Assembly (NCBI RefSeq): GCF_000341145.1
Contig: NZ_ANBE01000038.1
Span: forward strand, 42,287-82,960
DNA from: Nocardiopsis xinjiangensis YIM 90004
Lineage (GTDB): Bacteria > Actinomycetota > Actinomycetes > Streptosporangiales > Streptosporangiaceae
DNA: 40,674 nt
Direction of reading: 5' to 3'
Of the stretch, positions 26,334-35,117 are shown one piece after another (position 1 is the first letter of the stretch; each line of letters opens with the position of its first letter). Below the pieces are notes generated by a model, which saw only the letters and a list, made by a program, of their open reading frames with translations, did not search any database and was not told the origin of the DNA. Both the position numbers and the translations under genes were made by a program.

Positions 26334-27116
26334 TCAGGACCGCACGGCCAGGAGCTCGCTCACCGTCTCCTGCGCCGTGCGCACCCGCAGGTCCACGGGC
26401 CGGTCGGTCAGGACCGCCACCGCCGACCGGTAACCGGCCTCGGGCTCCAGGTCCGACAGCCACACCGGGCCCGGGGCGCCGTTACCCTCCCAGGCCAGGA
26501 ACCGTGCCTCGCCGTCGGGCGGACTGACCGTCACCCGGCGCAGGCCTCCCGACAGGCCCAGCCCCGTGGCCTTGAGCAGGGCCTCCTTGCGCGCCCAGTA
26601 CCCGTAGAACGCTCCCGTGCGCTGCGGTTCGTCCAGCACCGACCACACCCGGTGCTCGTCGTCGGCCAGGGTGTACCCCGCCAGCCCGTCCAGGTCGCGG
26701 GCCGGAGCCACCCGCTCCACGTCCACGCCCACCGGGGCGCCGTCGGTCACAGCCAGGGCCACCCATTCGCCCGAATGGCTCACCGAGAACTCCCACCCCT
26801 GCGCCGCGCCGATCGGATGGGGTTTGCCGTGCGGGCTCTTGTCGCGCGCGGCGCCCGCGCGCTCCTTCTCCTCACAAGAAGGGCAGTACAGGTCGAAAGC
26901 GATGAACTCGGGAGGACAACCCGAGAGTTGCGCCAGACTCAACCGTGCCATCGCACGGCCCAACAGGTGCCGGTCGCGGTCGGCCTGGAGCCGGAACCGT
27001 TCGTTGCGGGTGCGTTCGCCCTCGTCCAGCAGGCGCACCAACCGGCTGCTCGCCGCTGAGGTGTGCGCCCACCAGACCGTGGCCGTCAGTGGTGTGGGGG
27101 TGGCATCGGGGCTCAT
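26334..27116 (-). CDS. 4'-phosphopantetheinyl transferase (Sfp type)
   Basis: 260 residues. Transfers phosphopantetheine from CoA to a serine of acyl- or peptidyl-carrier proteins. Signatures are GVDVERV (Mg2+-binding) and WARKEALLKATGLGL, with FSVSHSGEWVALAV before them. A short Cys/His-rich insert (CPSCEE, then HGKPHP) is typical of actinomycete Sfp-type enzymes. The presence of an Sfp-type enzyme points to polyketide or non-ribosomal peptide synthesis in the organism, although no such cluster is in the window. The ATG at 27114-27116 is the only reasonable start; the 3' end converges on the acyl-CoA dehydrogenase. Confidence 0.92.
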   Translation of the reverse strand: MSPDATPTPLTATVWWAHTSAASSRLVRLLDEGERTRNERFRLQADRDRHLLGRAMARLSLAQLSGCPPEFIAFDLYCPSCEEKERAGAARDKSPHGKPHPIGAAQGWEFSVSHSGEWVALAVTDGAPVGVDVERVAPARDLDGLAGYTLADDEHRVWSVLDEPQRTGAFYGYWARKEALLKATGLGLSGGLRRVTVSPPDGEARFLAWEGNGAPGPVWLSDLEPEAGYRSAVAVLTDRPVDLRVRTAQETVSELLAVRS

Positions 27117-27322
27117 GCCTCAATTGTGCACCGGAGCCGGCCCGTGTACGGAGGCGTGGGCCCAGCGCGAACAGGGAATTCGGTCGTTGAACAGGCCGGC
27201 CCGCCCCTGGACGCGCCCGCGGGGGCCGCTGCGGCGCTGCGCAGGGCCCGTACTCTGGGAAGGGAGCGGGCTCGGGCACACAGGCCCCTGCCCGGCCACG
27301 ACGAGAACGGGGAGCACGACAC

Positions 27323-28129
27323 GTGGTCGAGGAGAACCGACCGGCCTTCGCCGCCGAGCGCCGTGACCGCATCCTCGAACTCGTCCGCGCCACCGGCACC
27401 ATCTCCCTGCGCGGCCTGGCCGCCGAGGTGCACGCCTCCGAGGTCACCGTGCGCCGCGACGTGCGCGCCCTGGAGGCCGAAGGCCTCGTCGACCGGCGTC
27501 GCGGCGGTGTGGCCCTGCCCGGCCGCATGGGCCACGAACAGAGCTACTCCGGCAGGAGCACCCGGTGCGCCGCCGAGAAGGCCGCCATCGCCGCGGCGGC
27601 CGCCCGCCTGATCCGCCCGGGCGAGGCCCTCACCCTCGGCCCCGGAAGCACCACGGAGGCCCTGGCCCGCGAACTGTTCCAGCACACCGAACTCACCGTC
27701 GTCACCAACTCCCTGCGTGTGGCCGATGTCCTGGCCACCGCCTCCGGGGTCCGTGTGATCATGACCGGCGGCACCCTGCACGGCCCCATCCGCGCACTCG
27801 TGGGCGCCGAGGCCCAGACCACCCTCGCCGCCCTCCGGGTCAACAGGGCCTTCCTGTCCGGCAACGGCGTCAGCGCCGAACGCGGTCTGAGCACCCCCGA
27901 CCCGGCCGTGGCCGCCGTCGACCGCGCCCTGTCGGACTGTGCCGAGGAGACCGTCGTGCTCGCCGACCACACCAAGATCGGCGCCGAGACCATGGTCCCC
28001 ACCGTCGTTCCCGAGGAGATCGCCCACCTGGTCACCGACAACGGCGCCGACCCCGAGGTGCTCATGACCCTGGAGGACACCGGCGCCCTGGTCCACGTGG
28101 CCGTCGCGCTCGGAGAACGCGGCCATTGA
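27323..28129 (+). CDS. DeoR-family transcriptional regulator
   Basis: 268 residues. The N-terminal helix-turn-helix (RRDRILELVRATGTISLRGL, then ASEVTVRRDVRALEAEG) is followed by the DeoR sugar-phosphate-sensing domain: LGPGSTTEALARELF, VVTNSLRVADVL, IMTGGTLHG, FLSGNGVSAERGLSTPD and VLADHTKIG. DeoR proteins repress sugar or polyol catabolic genes and respond to phosphorylated sugars. No sugar operon is adjacent, so the target is probably elsewhere. GTG 27323 has GGGGAG 8 bases upstream. Confidence 0.92.
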   Translation: MVEENRPAFAAERRDRILELVRATGTISLRGLAAEVHASEVTVRRDVRALEAEGLVDRRRGGVALPGRMGHEQSYSGRSTRCAAEKAAIAAAAARLIRPGEALTLGPGSTTEALARELFQHTELTVVTNSLRVADVLATASGVRVIMTGGTLHGPIRALVGAEAQTTLAALRVNRAFLSGNGVSAERGLSTPDPAVAAVDRALSDCAEETVVLADHTKIGAETMVPTVVPEEIAHLVTDNGADPEVLMTLEDTGALVHVAVALGERGH

Positions 28130-28299
28130 CCACTGCGGGATCCGTCGCGGGCCCGGCGGGGAAGGAACGCGTAACCTACAGGTCGCCCCACTTGTGCGGC
28201 GGACACCGCGCGCGTGATGCCGGCCCTCCCGTCCGGGTCCGCCGAACGCGCCCATGTGCCCCACCGACCACGTCGTCCACCAGGCAGGAGCCGCAGCGC

Positions 28300-29121
28300 A
28301 TGCCCGCACAGCCGACGCCCCAGGAGCAGCCCCCGATGCATGTCACGCCCGAACCGGTGGCCCTCCCCGAACCCTGGTCCTCCTCCCGTGTCGCCGTCGT
28401 CGTGCCCACCTACGAGGAGGCCGAGAACCTGCCGCGCCTCGTCGCCCAGCTCACCGCCCTGGACCTTCCCCAGCTGATGATCGTCGTGGTCGACGACAAC
28501 TCACCCGACGGCACCGGCGAGATCGCCGACAAACTCGCCGTCGACCACGGCGGCTCCGAACACGGGCGCATCTCGGTCGTGCACCGCACCCACAAGGACG
28601 GCCTGGGCCGCGCCTACGTCGAAGGCATGAGCCACGCCCTGGACCGCGGCGCCGAGTACGTCGTCCAGATGGACGCCGACCTGAGCCACCCCGTCGGTTA
28701 CGTGCCCCAGCTCCTGGGCGCTCTGCACTCCACCAACGCCGACGTGGTCATCGGCAGCCGCTACGTGCCCGGCGGCAGCCTCTCCGAGCAGTGGGGCCTG
28801 CGCCGCCGCCTGCTCAGCGGATGGGCCAACACCTACGTCAAGTCCGTCCTGTCCATGCCGGTACGCGACGTCACCGCCGGGTTCAAGATCTGGCGGTCCT
28901 CGGCGCTGCGGGTGCTCGACCTGCCCAGCATCGAGAGCACCGGTTACGCCTTCCAGGTCGAGATGCACTACCGCGCCTACCGCCGCGGCCAGAAGCTCGT
29001 CGAGATCCCCATCCACTTCGAGGACCGCGTCGAGGGCCGGAGCAAACTCGACGCCGGGGTGGCCCTGGAGGCCGCGCTGCGTCCCCTGCGCCTGCGCCGC
29101 GCCGAGAACGCCCGCCACTGA
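28300..29121 (+). CDS. Polyprenol monophosphomannose synthase (GT2 family)
   Basis: 273 residues. Transfers mannose from GDP-mannose to polyprenyl phosphate at the cytoplasmic face of the membrane, giving the donor for protein mannosylation and lipoglycans. The GT2 pattern is clear: VAVVVPTYEEAENLPRLV, VVVDDNSPDGTGEIAD, the DXD-like MDADLSHP, VIGSRYVPGG, and VRDVTAGFKIWRSSALR. It is the single-domain form, without the fused N-acyltransferase of mycobacterial Ppm1 and with no C-terminal membrane helices. ATG 28300 has AGGAG 10 bases upstream; ATG 28336 is an alternative. Confidence 0.9.
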   Translation: MPAQPTPQEQPPMHVTPEPVALPEPWSSSRVAVVVPTYEEAENLPRLVAQLTALDLPQLMIVVVDDNSPDGTGEIADKLAVDHGGSEHGRISVVHRTHKDGLGRAYVEGMSHALDRGAEYVVQMDADLSHPVGYVPQLLGALHSTNADVVIGSRYVPGGSLSEQWGLRRRLLSGWANTYVKSVLSMPVRDVTAGFKIWRSSALRVLDLPSIESTGYAFQVEMHYRAYRRGQKLVEIPIHFEDRVEGRSKLDAGVALEAALRPLRLRRAENARH

Positions 29122-29192
29122 GGTCCTGCCGCCGCGTCCTGTGTCCCGGGCGGCCGATCCGGGCACCGGACCTAGTGAGGGGAGGGGTGACA

Positions 29193-29642
29193 GTGACTGA
29201 AGAGCCCTATGACGTGGACACCGACATGGGTGATGATCCCGAACTGAGCAAGGCCGTGGCCAGGGAACGCAGACTCGAACCCGACCACGACATCCAGGAG
29301 TACGACTTCGAGGACCCCGAGACCCCGGGTACCGACAGCCCCGGACCCCGGGGGATCGACGAGGGGGTGCGGTCCGAACGCAGCGACCTCCTTCCGCGCG
29401 AGAGCTGGGGAGGAGAGACCCGCAGCGCGGAACAGGAGGCCCTGCACGAGGTCGACGACGGCTCCGCGTCCGAGGAGGACGAAGGGGCGGCCGTCCGTGA
29501 GGACCGCGCCGACCGGCCCTACGAACACCCGGCCGACACTCCGCACGGGCAACGGGGGGGCGAAGGCGACCGAACAGCCGGCATGTCCGATTACGTTCCG
29601 GACGCCGAGGACCCGAAGGACACAGGGGCCCCGGACACCTGA
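29193..29642 (+). CDS. Small acidic protein of unknown function (possibly DUF5709-like)
   Basis: 149 residues, very rich in Glu/Asp and Gly/Pro, without hydrophobic segments; probably largely disordered and cytoplasmic. A segment LLPRESWGGETRSAEQEALH, with acidic text on both sides, recalls the DUF5709 proteins of actinomycetes, but I hold this match loosely. I chose GTG 29193 (VTEEPYDVD) because GGAGG lies 7 bases upstream; a GTG two codons earlier is too close to the ribosome site. It follows the mannosyltransferase gene by 71 bases and converges on the drug exporter. Confidence 0.75.
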   Translation: MTEEPYDVDTDMGDDPELSKAVARERRLEPDHDIQEYDFEDPETPGTDSPGPRGIDEGVRSERSDLLPRESWGGETRSAEQEALHEVDDGSASEEDEGAAVREDRADRPYEHPADTPHGQRGGEGDRTAGMSDYVPDAEDPKDTGAPDT

Positions 29643-29723
29643 GGCCTTCGTCGGTGCCCTTCCACGTGCCGCCGGAACCGCTCGCGGGCCTTCGCGCGCG
29701 GCGGTCCCGGCGGCACGCCCCGT

Positions 29724-31316
29724 TCAACGGCGCTGGTCGCCGCCGCCCTCGACCCCGGCGCTCGACCCCGGGCACGAGCGCATCGGCGGCCCCGACACCC
29801 CGCAGAACCGAGACGGAGTCTCCCCGAGACGCGGCTCCGCCACGGGAGCCTCCTCCTCCGGGAACCCGCCGCGCTCGGCCGTCTCCCGCGCCTCGGGCAT
29901 ACGCCCGCGGGGCAGGACCACCGCACACAGCGAGGCCACCACCGCCAGGCCCGCCAGGATGAGCATCGCCGGACCGAACCCCTGCGCCAGCGCGTCCGTG
30001 CCCGCCTGACCGCCCGAACCGGCCCCGATCCCCGCCAGCGACGGCACCGCGGCCACGCCGATCATCTGCGCACCCCGCGCGAACGTGTTGTTGACGCCCG
30101 AGGCCAGCCCCGCGTGCCGCACGGGCGCCGCCGCCAGCACCGTGGCCGTCAACGGCGCCACCGTCGCCGACATGCCCAGTGCCACCAGCAGCACCCCGGG
30201 GAAGACGTCCACCAGGTAACCCGGGTCGGCCGGCATCCGGGACAGGTACACGAGCCCGGCCGCCAACAGCAGGGGACCGCCGATCAACTGGGGGCGCGGG
30301 CCGATCTTGGCGGCCAGGCCGCCCGAGCGCGCCGACAGCAGCAACATGAGGACCGTCAACGGCAACGAGGCCGCCCCGGCAGCGATCGGCGAGTACCCGC
30401 CGACCTCCTGCAGGTGGATCACGAGGAGGAACAACAGAGTGCCCAGCGCCGCGTAGATCATGACCGTGGCGGCGTTGGTGGCGCTGAAAGGCACCGAACG
30501 GAAAATGCCCAGCGGCAGCATCGGCGCACGCTTGCGGGCCTCCACCACCAGGAACACGATGAGGGCGAGCGCACCCGCGCCTGCGCCCACGAGCACTGCC
30601 GGGGTCGCGCCCACCGAACCCCATTGGATGAGGGCGTAGGTGATGCCGCCCAAGGCCAGCACACCCACCAGCGCCCCGCTGTAGTCCAGGCTGCGCGGCG
30701 CCGACGGGTCACGGGACTCGGGGACCTTGAACCAGGCGATCGCCAGCACCAGTACCGCCAGCGGAAGGTTGATGAGGAAGATGAGCCGCCAGTCGCCGAT
30801 CTGCACCAGCCAGCCGCCGACGAACGGTCCCACGGCCGAGGCCACACCCGTCAGTCCCGACCACGCGCCGATCGCCCGCGCCCGGTCGTCCTCGTGGAAG
30901 CTCGCCTGCAGGATCGCCAGACTGCCCGGGGTGAGCAGGGCGCCGCCCACACCCTGGGCCACGCGGCCGGCCACCAGCAGTTCCAGGGTCGGGGCCGCCG
31001 AACACAGCGCCGAGGCCAGGGCGAAGAGCACCACGCCCGCCATGAACACCCGCACCCGGCCGAACAGATCGGCCAGGGCGCCGCTGAGCAGGATCAACGC
31101 CGAGAGGGTGATCATGTACCCGTTGACGACCCACTGCTGACCGGCCAACCCGGCCCCGAAGTCTTCCTCGATGGCGGGCAGGGCCACGGTCACCACGGTC
31201 GAGTCCAGGAACGCCATCCCCGAACCGAGCACGGTCGCTGCCAGCAGCCACCGCGCCGCCGGTGTCCCCCAGGAGACCCCGGCCGAGGGGGCCGGGGTCG
31301 AAGCCGAAGCACTCAC
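29724..31316 (-). CDS. DHA2-family (EmrB/QacA) MFS drug transporter
   Basis: About 530 residues, 14 helices. Motifs: MAFLDSTVVTVALPAIEEDF, WVVNGYMITLSALILLSGAL, ADLFGRVRVFMAG (motif A), RVAQGVGGALLTPGSLAIL (motif C-like), and GPFVGGWLVQIGDWRLIFLI. Expels drugs or natural products using the proton gradient. The C-terminal 60 residues are hydrophilic and ragged. The GTG at 31314-31316 has GGTGG 5 bases upstream; another GTG three codons earlier (31323-31325) is possible. No TetR repressor is adjacent, so its control is unclear. Confidence 0.9.
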   Translation of the reverse strand: MSASASTPAPSAGVSWGTPAARWLLAATVLGSGMAFLDSTVVTVALPAIEEDFGAGLAGQQWVVNGYMITLSALILLSGALADLFGRVRVFMAGVVLFALASALCSAAPTLELLVAGRVAQGVGGALLTPGSLAILQASFHEDDRARAIGAWSGLTGVASAVGPFVGGWLVQIGDWRLIFLINLPLAVLVLAIAWFKVPESRDPSAPRSLDYSGALVGVLALGGITYALIQWGSVGATPAVLVGAGAGALALIVFLVVEARKRAPMLPLGIFRSVPFSATNAATVMIYAALGTLLFLLVIHLQEVGGYSPIAAGAASLPLTVLMLLLSARSGGLAAKIGPRPQLIGGPLLLAAGLVYLSRMPADPGYLVDVFPGVLLVALGMSATVAPLTATVLAAAPVRHAGLASGVNNTFARGAQMIGVAAVPSLAGIGAGSGGQAGTDALAQGFGPAMLILAGLAVVASLCAVVLPRGRMPEARETAERGGFPEEEAPVAEPRLGETPSRFCGVSGPPMRSCPGSSAGVEGGGDQRR

Positions 31317-31339
31317 ATGTTCCACCCCCGAACCACAGT

Positions 31340-31379
31340 ACGGCGCCGGTCCCCGCCCGAGGGCGAGGACCGGCGCCGT
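31340..31379 (-). terminator. Terminator of the ABC/FtsX exporter operon
   Basis: 19-base arms 31340-31358 and 31361-31379, complementary except one position that is a G-U pair in the minus-strand RNA. It lies 30 bases past the FtsX-type permease stop. Confidence 0.75.
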
Positions 31380-31408
31380 GTTCGCTCAGCTCTATGAGGT
31401 TTTGGCCG

Positions 31409-34006
31409 CTATTCGCCGGCCAGGGCCCCGGTGATCGAGGTCCGGGCCGCACGCCGCGCCGGCATGAGCGAGGCCAGCAGACCCGCCACGACCGCGACAG
31501 CCACGAACAACCCGATCTGGGCGAAGGGCACGGCCAGAATCATGTTCGGCAGGGCCGAGGCAGCGGCCGCCCATCCGAACACCACACCCAGCGTGATGCC
31601 GATGAACCCACCGATCAGGCACAGCAGCACCGCCTCCACGCTCAGCATCCGCTGCAGCTGGGCCCGGGACAGCCCCAGTGCCCGCAGCAGCGCCGACTCG
31701 CGGGTGCGCTCCAGCACCGACAGTGCCATCGTGTTGGAGATGCCGAACACCGCGATGAGGATCGCCAGGGCCAGCATCGCCGCGATCGTGTAGAAGGCGA
31801 TGTCGAGCATGTCGGAGAACTGGTTCTTGGTCTCCGCCATCGACGTGACCTGCACGGTCGGGTGTTCCTCGACGGCGTCGTTGACCGCTGTGCGCAGCTC
31901 CGAGGGGTCGGCGTCCTGTGTACCCCGTACGAAGACCATGTCGTCGCCGGTCTGCTCGGGGAAGGTCTGCTCGAAGTCCTGGGGGTCCAGGACCACCCCG
32001 GAGAGCTGGCCCATGTCCTCGGCGACCGCGGCGACCTCCAGCTCACGGTCGCCGTCCTCGGTGGGCAGCGTGTACGTGTCGCCGGCCGTGTGCCCTTCGG
32101 CATAGCTCTCCGAGAGAGCCACCCGCCCCGGGCCCATGTCCTCCAGGTCGCCGCTGACCAGGTCGGAGCTCATGTCGGTGGCCAGGTCGGCACCGATGTA
32201 GGTGTTCACCATCAGGTGCACGTCCTGGTCATCGATGTACTCGGTGCGCTGGCTCATGATCTGCTCCACCACCGGTGACGACGACAGCGCCGACTGCACA
32301 CCCTCGGGAACCGTCTCGGTGTCCGGCATGCCGTCGTCAGCGTCCTCGCCGTCCCCGTCCTCGGCCGGTTCCCCACCGGTCGGCTCGTCCATGGCGAACT
32401 GCGAACTGATCTGGTAGTCGACCGGGAACTGCTCCTCGAACATGTTGTTCATGGTCGTCTCGAGCGAGGAGCTGACCACCGAGTACCCGGTGATGAGGGT
32501 GGCGCCCACGGTCAGGGCGATCATCGCCGTCGCCGCACGCCGCGGGTTGCGTGTGGAGTTGTCCACCGCCAGCCTGCTCGCCACCCCGATACGGCGCAGC
32601 ACCAGACCGGCCACGTGCACGATCCCGCGCACCAGCAGCGGGCCGAGCACGACCACACCCACGAACGCGATCAGGGCCGCGCTGGTGACGATCACCGGAA
32701 CGGTCTCGGAAGTATCGAGCTCAAAGGTCAGCGCTACCATCAGCGCGGAGACGGCGAAGGCGGCCAGCCCGACCGCGGTGCGCAGCCACCCGGTGCGCTT
32801 GTCCAAGCCCCCGGAGGTGGCGCTGGTGCGCAGGGCCGCCAGCGGGCTCACCCGCATGGCCCGCAGGGCCGGAACCAGGGCGGACAGCACCGTCACGACG
32901 GTGCCGACCAACAGTCCGGAGAGCACGGCGGTCGGGGTGACCACCAGAGCGATCGAATCACTCGTGTTGCCCACCAGGCCGCCGCCGAACTGCGCCCCCA
33001 GTGTGCCGATGCCGATCCCGGCCAACACACCCAGGACGGAGGAGACCAGGCCCACGACACTCGACTCGGCCAGCACCGAACCGAAGACCTGGCCGCGCTT
33101 GGCGCCCACGCAGCGCAGCAGCGCCATCTCGCGCTGGCGCTGGGCGATGACGATGGCGAAAGTGTTGTAGATGACGATCGCGGCCACGAACATCGCGATG
33201 AAGGCGAACAGCAGCAGGGCGGTACGCAACATCTCGGTGTCGGCGCCGGAGCTCTCGGCCATGTCCAGCCCGAACTCCTCACCGGTCTGCACCTCGGTGC
33301 TCCCGGCCAGGACAGCGGAGACCGCGTCGGCGACCTCCTGGTCGGTGTGGCCCTCGGCGGCGATCGCGTTGACCTCCACGTAACCGGTCGCTCCGGTCAT
33401 CTCCTCGGCCGTGTCCCGGTCCATGACCATCGCTCCGCCGAAGGAGTAGGCCTGGTCGATGCCGAGCTCGACCAGGCCGGTCACGGTGAAGTCGCGCTCT
33501 TCCTGGTCGGGGTCGAGCACGGTTACGGTGTCGCCGACCTCGAAACCGGTCTCGGTGGCGGTGGAGGTGGCCAGCGCGATCTCGTTCCCACCCGAGGGCA
33601 GGGTCCCCTCCGAGGCGGAGAAACGGCTGGTCTCACCCAGTGACATCGCGGCCGGCGGGGTCATCCCGTAGGCGCGGCCATCGGAGTCCAGCAGCACGGC
33701 CTGGCCCTCGACCCGGCCGTCGGCCTCGGCGACCTCGGGCAGGTCCTGGATGCGCTCCAGATCCTGCTCGCCCAGGACCGCCGGCGGCTGCGGCCCGGCC
33801 TGGGGATCCACCTCGGGCTCCTCGGGCGTGGCGATCGCGTCGACGCTGGTGGCCGACCCCATCACCGAGGACTCGTAGTCGGCTTCCAAGGTGTCGGCGA
33901 AGACCATCGTGCCGGACACGAACATCACGCCGAGCAGGATCGCCAGGGCGGTGGTGACGTAGCGGGACGTGTGCAGCCGTAGTCCCGCGAGTGTGGTGCG
34001 CAGCAT
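31409..34006 (-). CDS. FtsX-type ABC transporter permease (two-domain, MacB/LolCE-like)
   Basis: 865 residues. Helix 1 (VTTALAILLGVMFVSGTMVF) leads to a large extracytoplasmic domain, then an FtsX domain with AIVIYNTFAIVIAQRQREMA and LLRCVGAKRGQVFGSVLAES. The arrangement repeats: a second exterior domain with many Asp/Glu, then IAVFGISNTMALSVLERTRE, LLRALGLSRAQLQRML and a final helix. The ten-helix, two-FtsX layout is common for actinobacterial antimicrobial-peptide or lipid exporters. It starts 4 bases after the stop of its ATPase gene, so the two form one operon. The substrate is not known. Confidence 0.92.
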   Translation of the reverse strand: MLRTTLAGLRLHTSRYVTTALAILLGVMFVSGTMVFADTLEADYESSVMGSATSVDAIATPEEPEVDPQAGPQPPAVLGEQDLERIQDLPEVAEADGRVEGQAVLLDSDGRAYGMTPPAAMSLGETSRFSASEGTLPSGGNEIALATSTATETGFEVGDTVTVLDPDQEERDFTVTGLVELGIDQAYSFGGAMVMDRDTAEEMTGATGYVEVNAIAAEGHTDQEVADAVSAVLAGSTEVQTGEEFGLDMAESSGADTEMLRTALLLFAFIAMFVAAIVIYNTFAIVIAQRQREMALLRCVGAKRGQVFGSVLAESSVVGLVSSVLGVLAGIGIGTLGAQFGGGLVGNTSDSIALVVTPTAVLSGLLVGTVVTVLSALVPALRAMRVSPLAALRTSATSGGLDKRTGWLRTAVGLAAFAVSALMVALTFELDTSETVPVIVTSAALIAFVGVVVLGPLLVRGIVHVAGLVLRRIGVASRLAVDNSTRNPRRAATAMIALTVGATLITGYSVVSSSLETTMNNMFEEQFPVDYQISSQFAMDEPTGGEPAEDGDGEDADDGMPDTETVPEGVQSALSSSPVVEQIMSQRTEYIDDQDVHLMVNTYIGADLATDMSSDLVSGDLEDMGPGRVALSESYAEGHTAGDTYTLPTEDGDRELEVAAVAEDMGQLSGVVLDPQDFEQTFPEQTGDDMVFVRGTQDADPSELRTAVNDAVEEHPTVQVTSMAETKNQFSDMLDIAFYTIAAMLALAILIAVFGISNTMALSVLERTRESALLRALGLSRAQLQRMLSVEAVLLCLIGGFIGITLGVVFGWAAAASALPNMILAVPFAQIGLFVAVAVVAGLLASLMPARRAARTSITGALAGE

Positions 34007-34010
34007 CGGT

Positions 34011-34778
34011 TCAGGCCTCTTCCAGCTTCAGCAGCCGGGCCGAGACCAGCTCGGCGGTCGGCTCGGTGACCTCGTCCACGAGCGAGCCGTCGCGCAGGAA
34101 CACCACACGGTCGGCGTAGGAGGCCGCCACGGGGTCGTGCGTGACCATGACGATCGTCTGGTTCAGGTCGTGCGCGGAATCCCGGAGGAAATGCAGCACC
34201 TCCGCGCCCGAGCGTGAGTCCAGGTTCCCGGTCGGTTCGTCGGCGTAGACGACCTCGGGGGCGTTGAGCAGGGCCCGGGCCACGGCCACACGCTGCTGCT
34301 GGCCGCCGGAGAGTTTGGACGGCAGGTGGTCGAGGCGGTCGCGCAGCCCCACCACGTCCACGATGTGGTCGTAGCGCTCCTGGTCGACCTTGCGGCGGGC
34401 GATCTGCGAGGGCAGCAGGATGTTCTGCTCAGCGGTGAGCATCGGCAGCAGGTTGAACGATTGGAAGATGAAACCGATGCGGTCGCGCCGCAGCAGGGTC
34501 AGGTCCCGGTCGCGCAGCCCGGTGATCGCGGTCCGGCCCAGGTGAACGGTGCCGGAGGTGGCGGTGTCGAGCCCGGCCAGGCAGTGCATGAGTGTGGACT
34601 TGCCCGACCCCGAAGGGCCCATGATCGCGGTGAAGGCGCCGCGGTGGAAGTCCACGTCCACCCCGGCCAGGGCGTGCACCTGGTTCGCGCCGGTCTCGTA
34701 GGTCTTGACGAGTCCCCGCGCGACCACGACCGGTGGTGACTGCGGCTGGGCCTGAGGGCGGACGGAGGATTCGGACAC
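34011..34778 (-). CDS. ABC transporter ATP-binding protein (MacB/LolD type)
   Basis: 255 residues. Walker A GPSGSGKS, Q-loop FQSFNLLPMLTAEQN, signature LSGGQQQR, Walker B VVYADEPTGNLD and the switch His in MVTHDP. The FQSFNLLPMLTA and EPTGNLDSRSG segments are typical of the MacB/LolD/BceA group that pairs with FtsX-type permeases. GTG 34776-34778 has AGGAG 7 bases upstream. The operon is divergent from a two-component system 339 bases away. Confidence 0.94.
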   Translation of the reverse strand: MSESSVRPQAQPQSPPVVVARGLVKTYETGANQVHALAGVDVDFHRGAFTAIMGPSGSGKSTLMHCLAGLDTATSGTVHLGRTAITGLRDRDLTLLRRDRIGFIFQSFNLLPMLTAEQNILLPSQIARRKVDQERYDHIVDVVGLRDRLDHLPSKLSGGQQQRVAVARALLNAPEVVYADEPTGNLDSRSGAEVLHFLRDSAHDLNQTIVMVTHDPVAASYADRVVFLRDGSLVDEVTEPTAELVSARLLKLEEA

Positions 34779-35117
34779 GGGTGACTCCTGCTCTGATGAC
34801 GGGTGGGTCTGAGGGCGCCGCGGGAAACCCAGGGAAGAGTTTCCCCGACGGCACGTTCCACGTTAGGAAAGCCCGACCCCGTGCCACATCCGTCGCGGGA
34901 GCCATTCCGGGAGCGGCGAAAGAGCGACCCGGCAACGAAGTTCGCGTCCCCTTGGTGGGGGAGCACCCCCGACGAAAGTCGGTGGCCGGCCGCCGCCGAC
35001 CACGCCCCGGCCCTCGGTGTAGCCGCATGAACTGCATAAATACTGGGTCGTCCGAAAGGAGGTGGTGCCCCCTGAGGGCCGGACGAGCCCATCGGAGGCG
35101 ATCATAGAATTCCCACC
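34779..35117. other. Divergent promoter region between exporter and two-component system
   Basis: 339 bases. The plus strand has TAGAAT (35105-35110) as a -10 ending 7 bases before the kinase ATG, which has no ribosome site; a leaderless start is likely. An AT-rich patch at about 35030-35042 could hold the minus-strand promoter. A short open frame on the plus strand ends in a TGA overlapping the kinase ATG (35118), but I could not show it is translated. Confidence 0.4.
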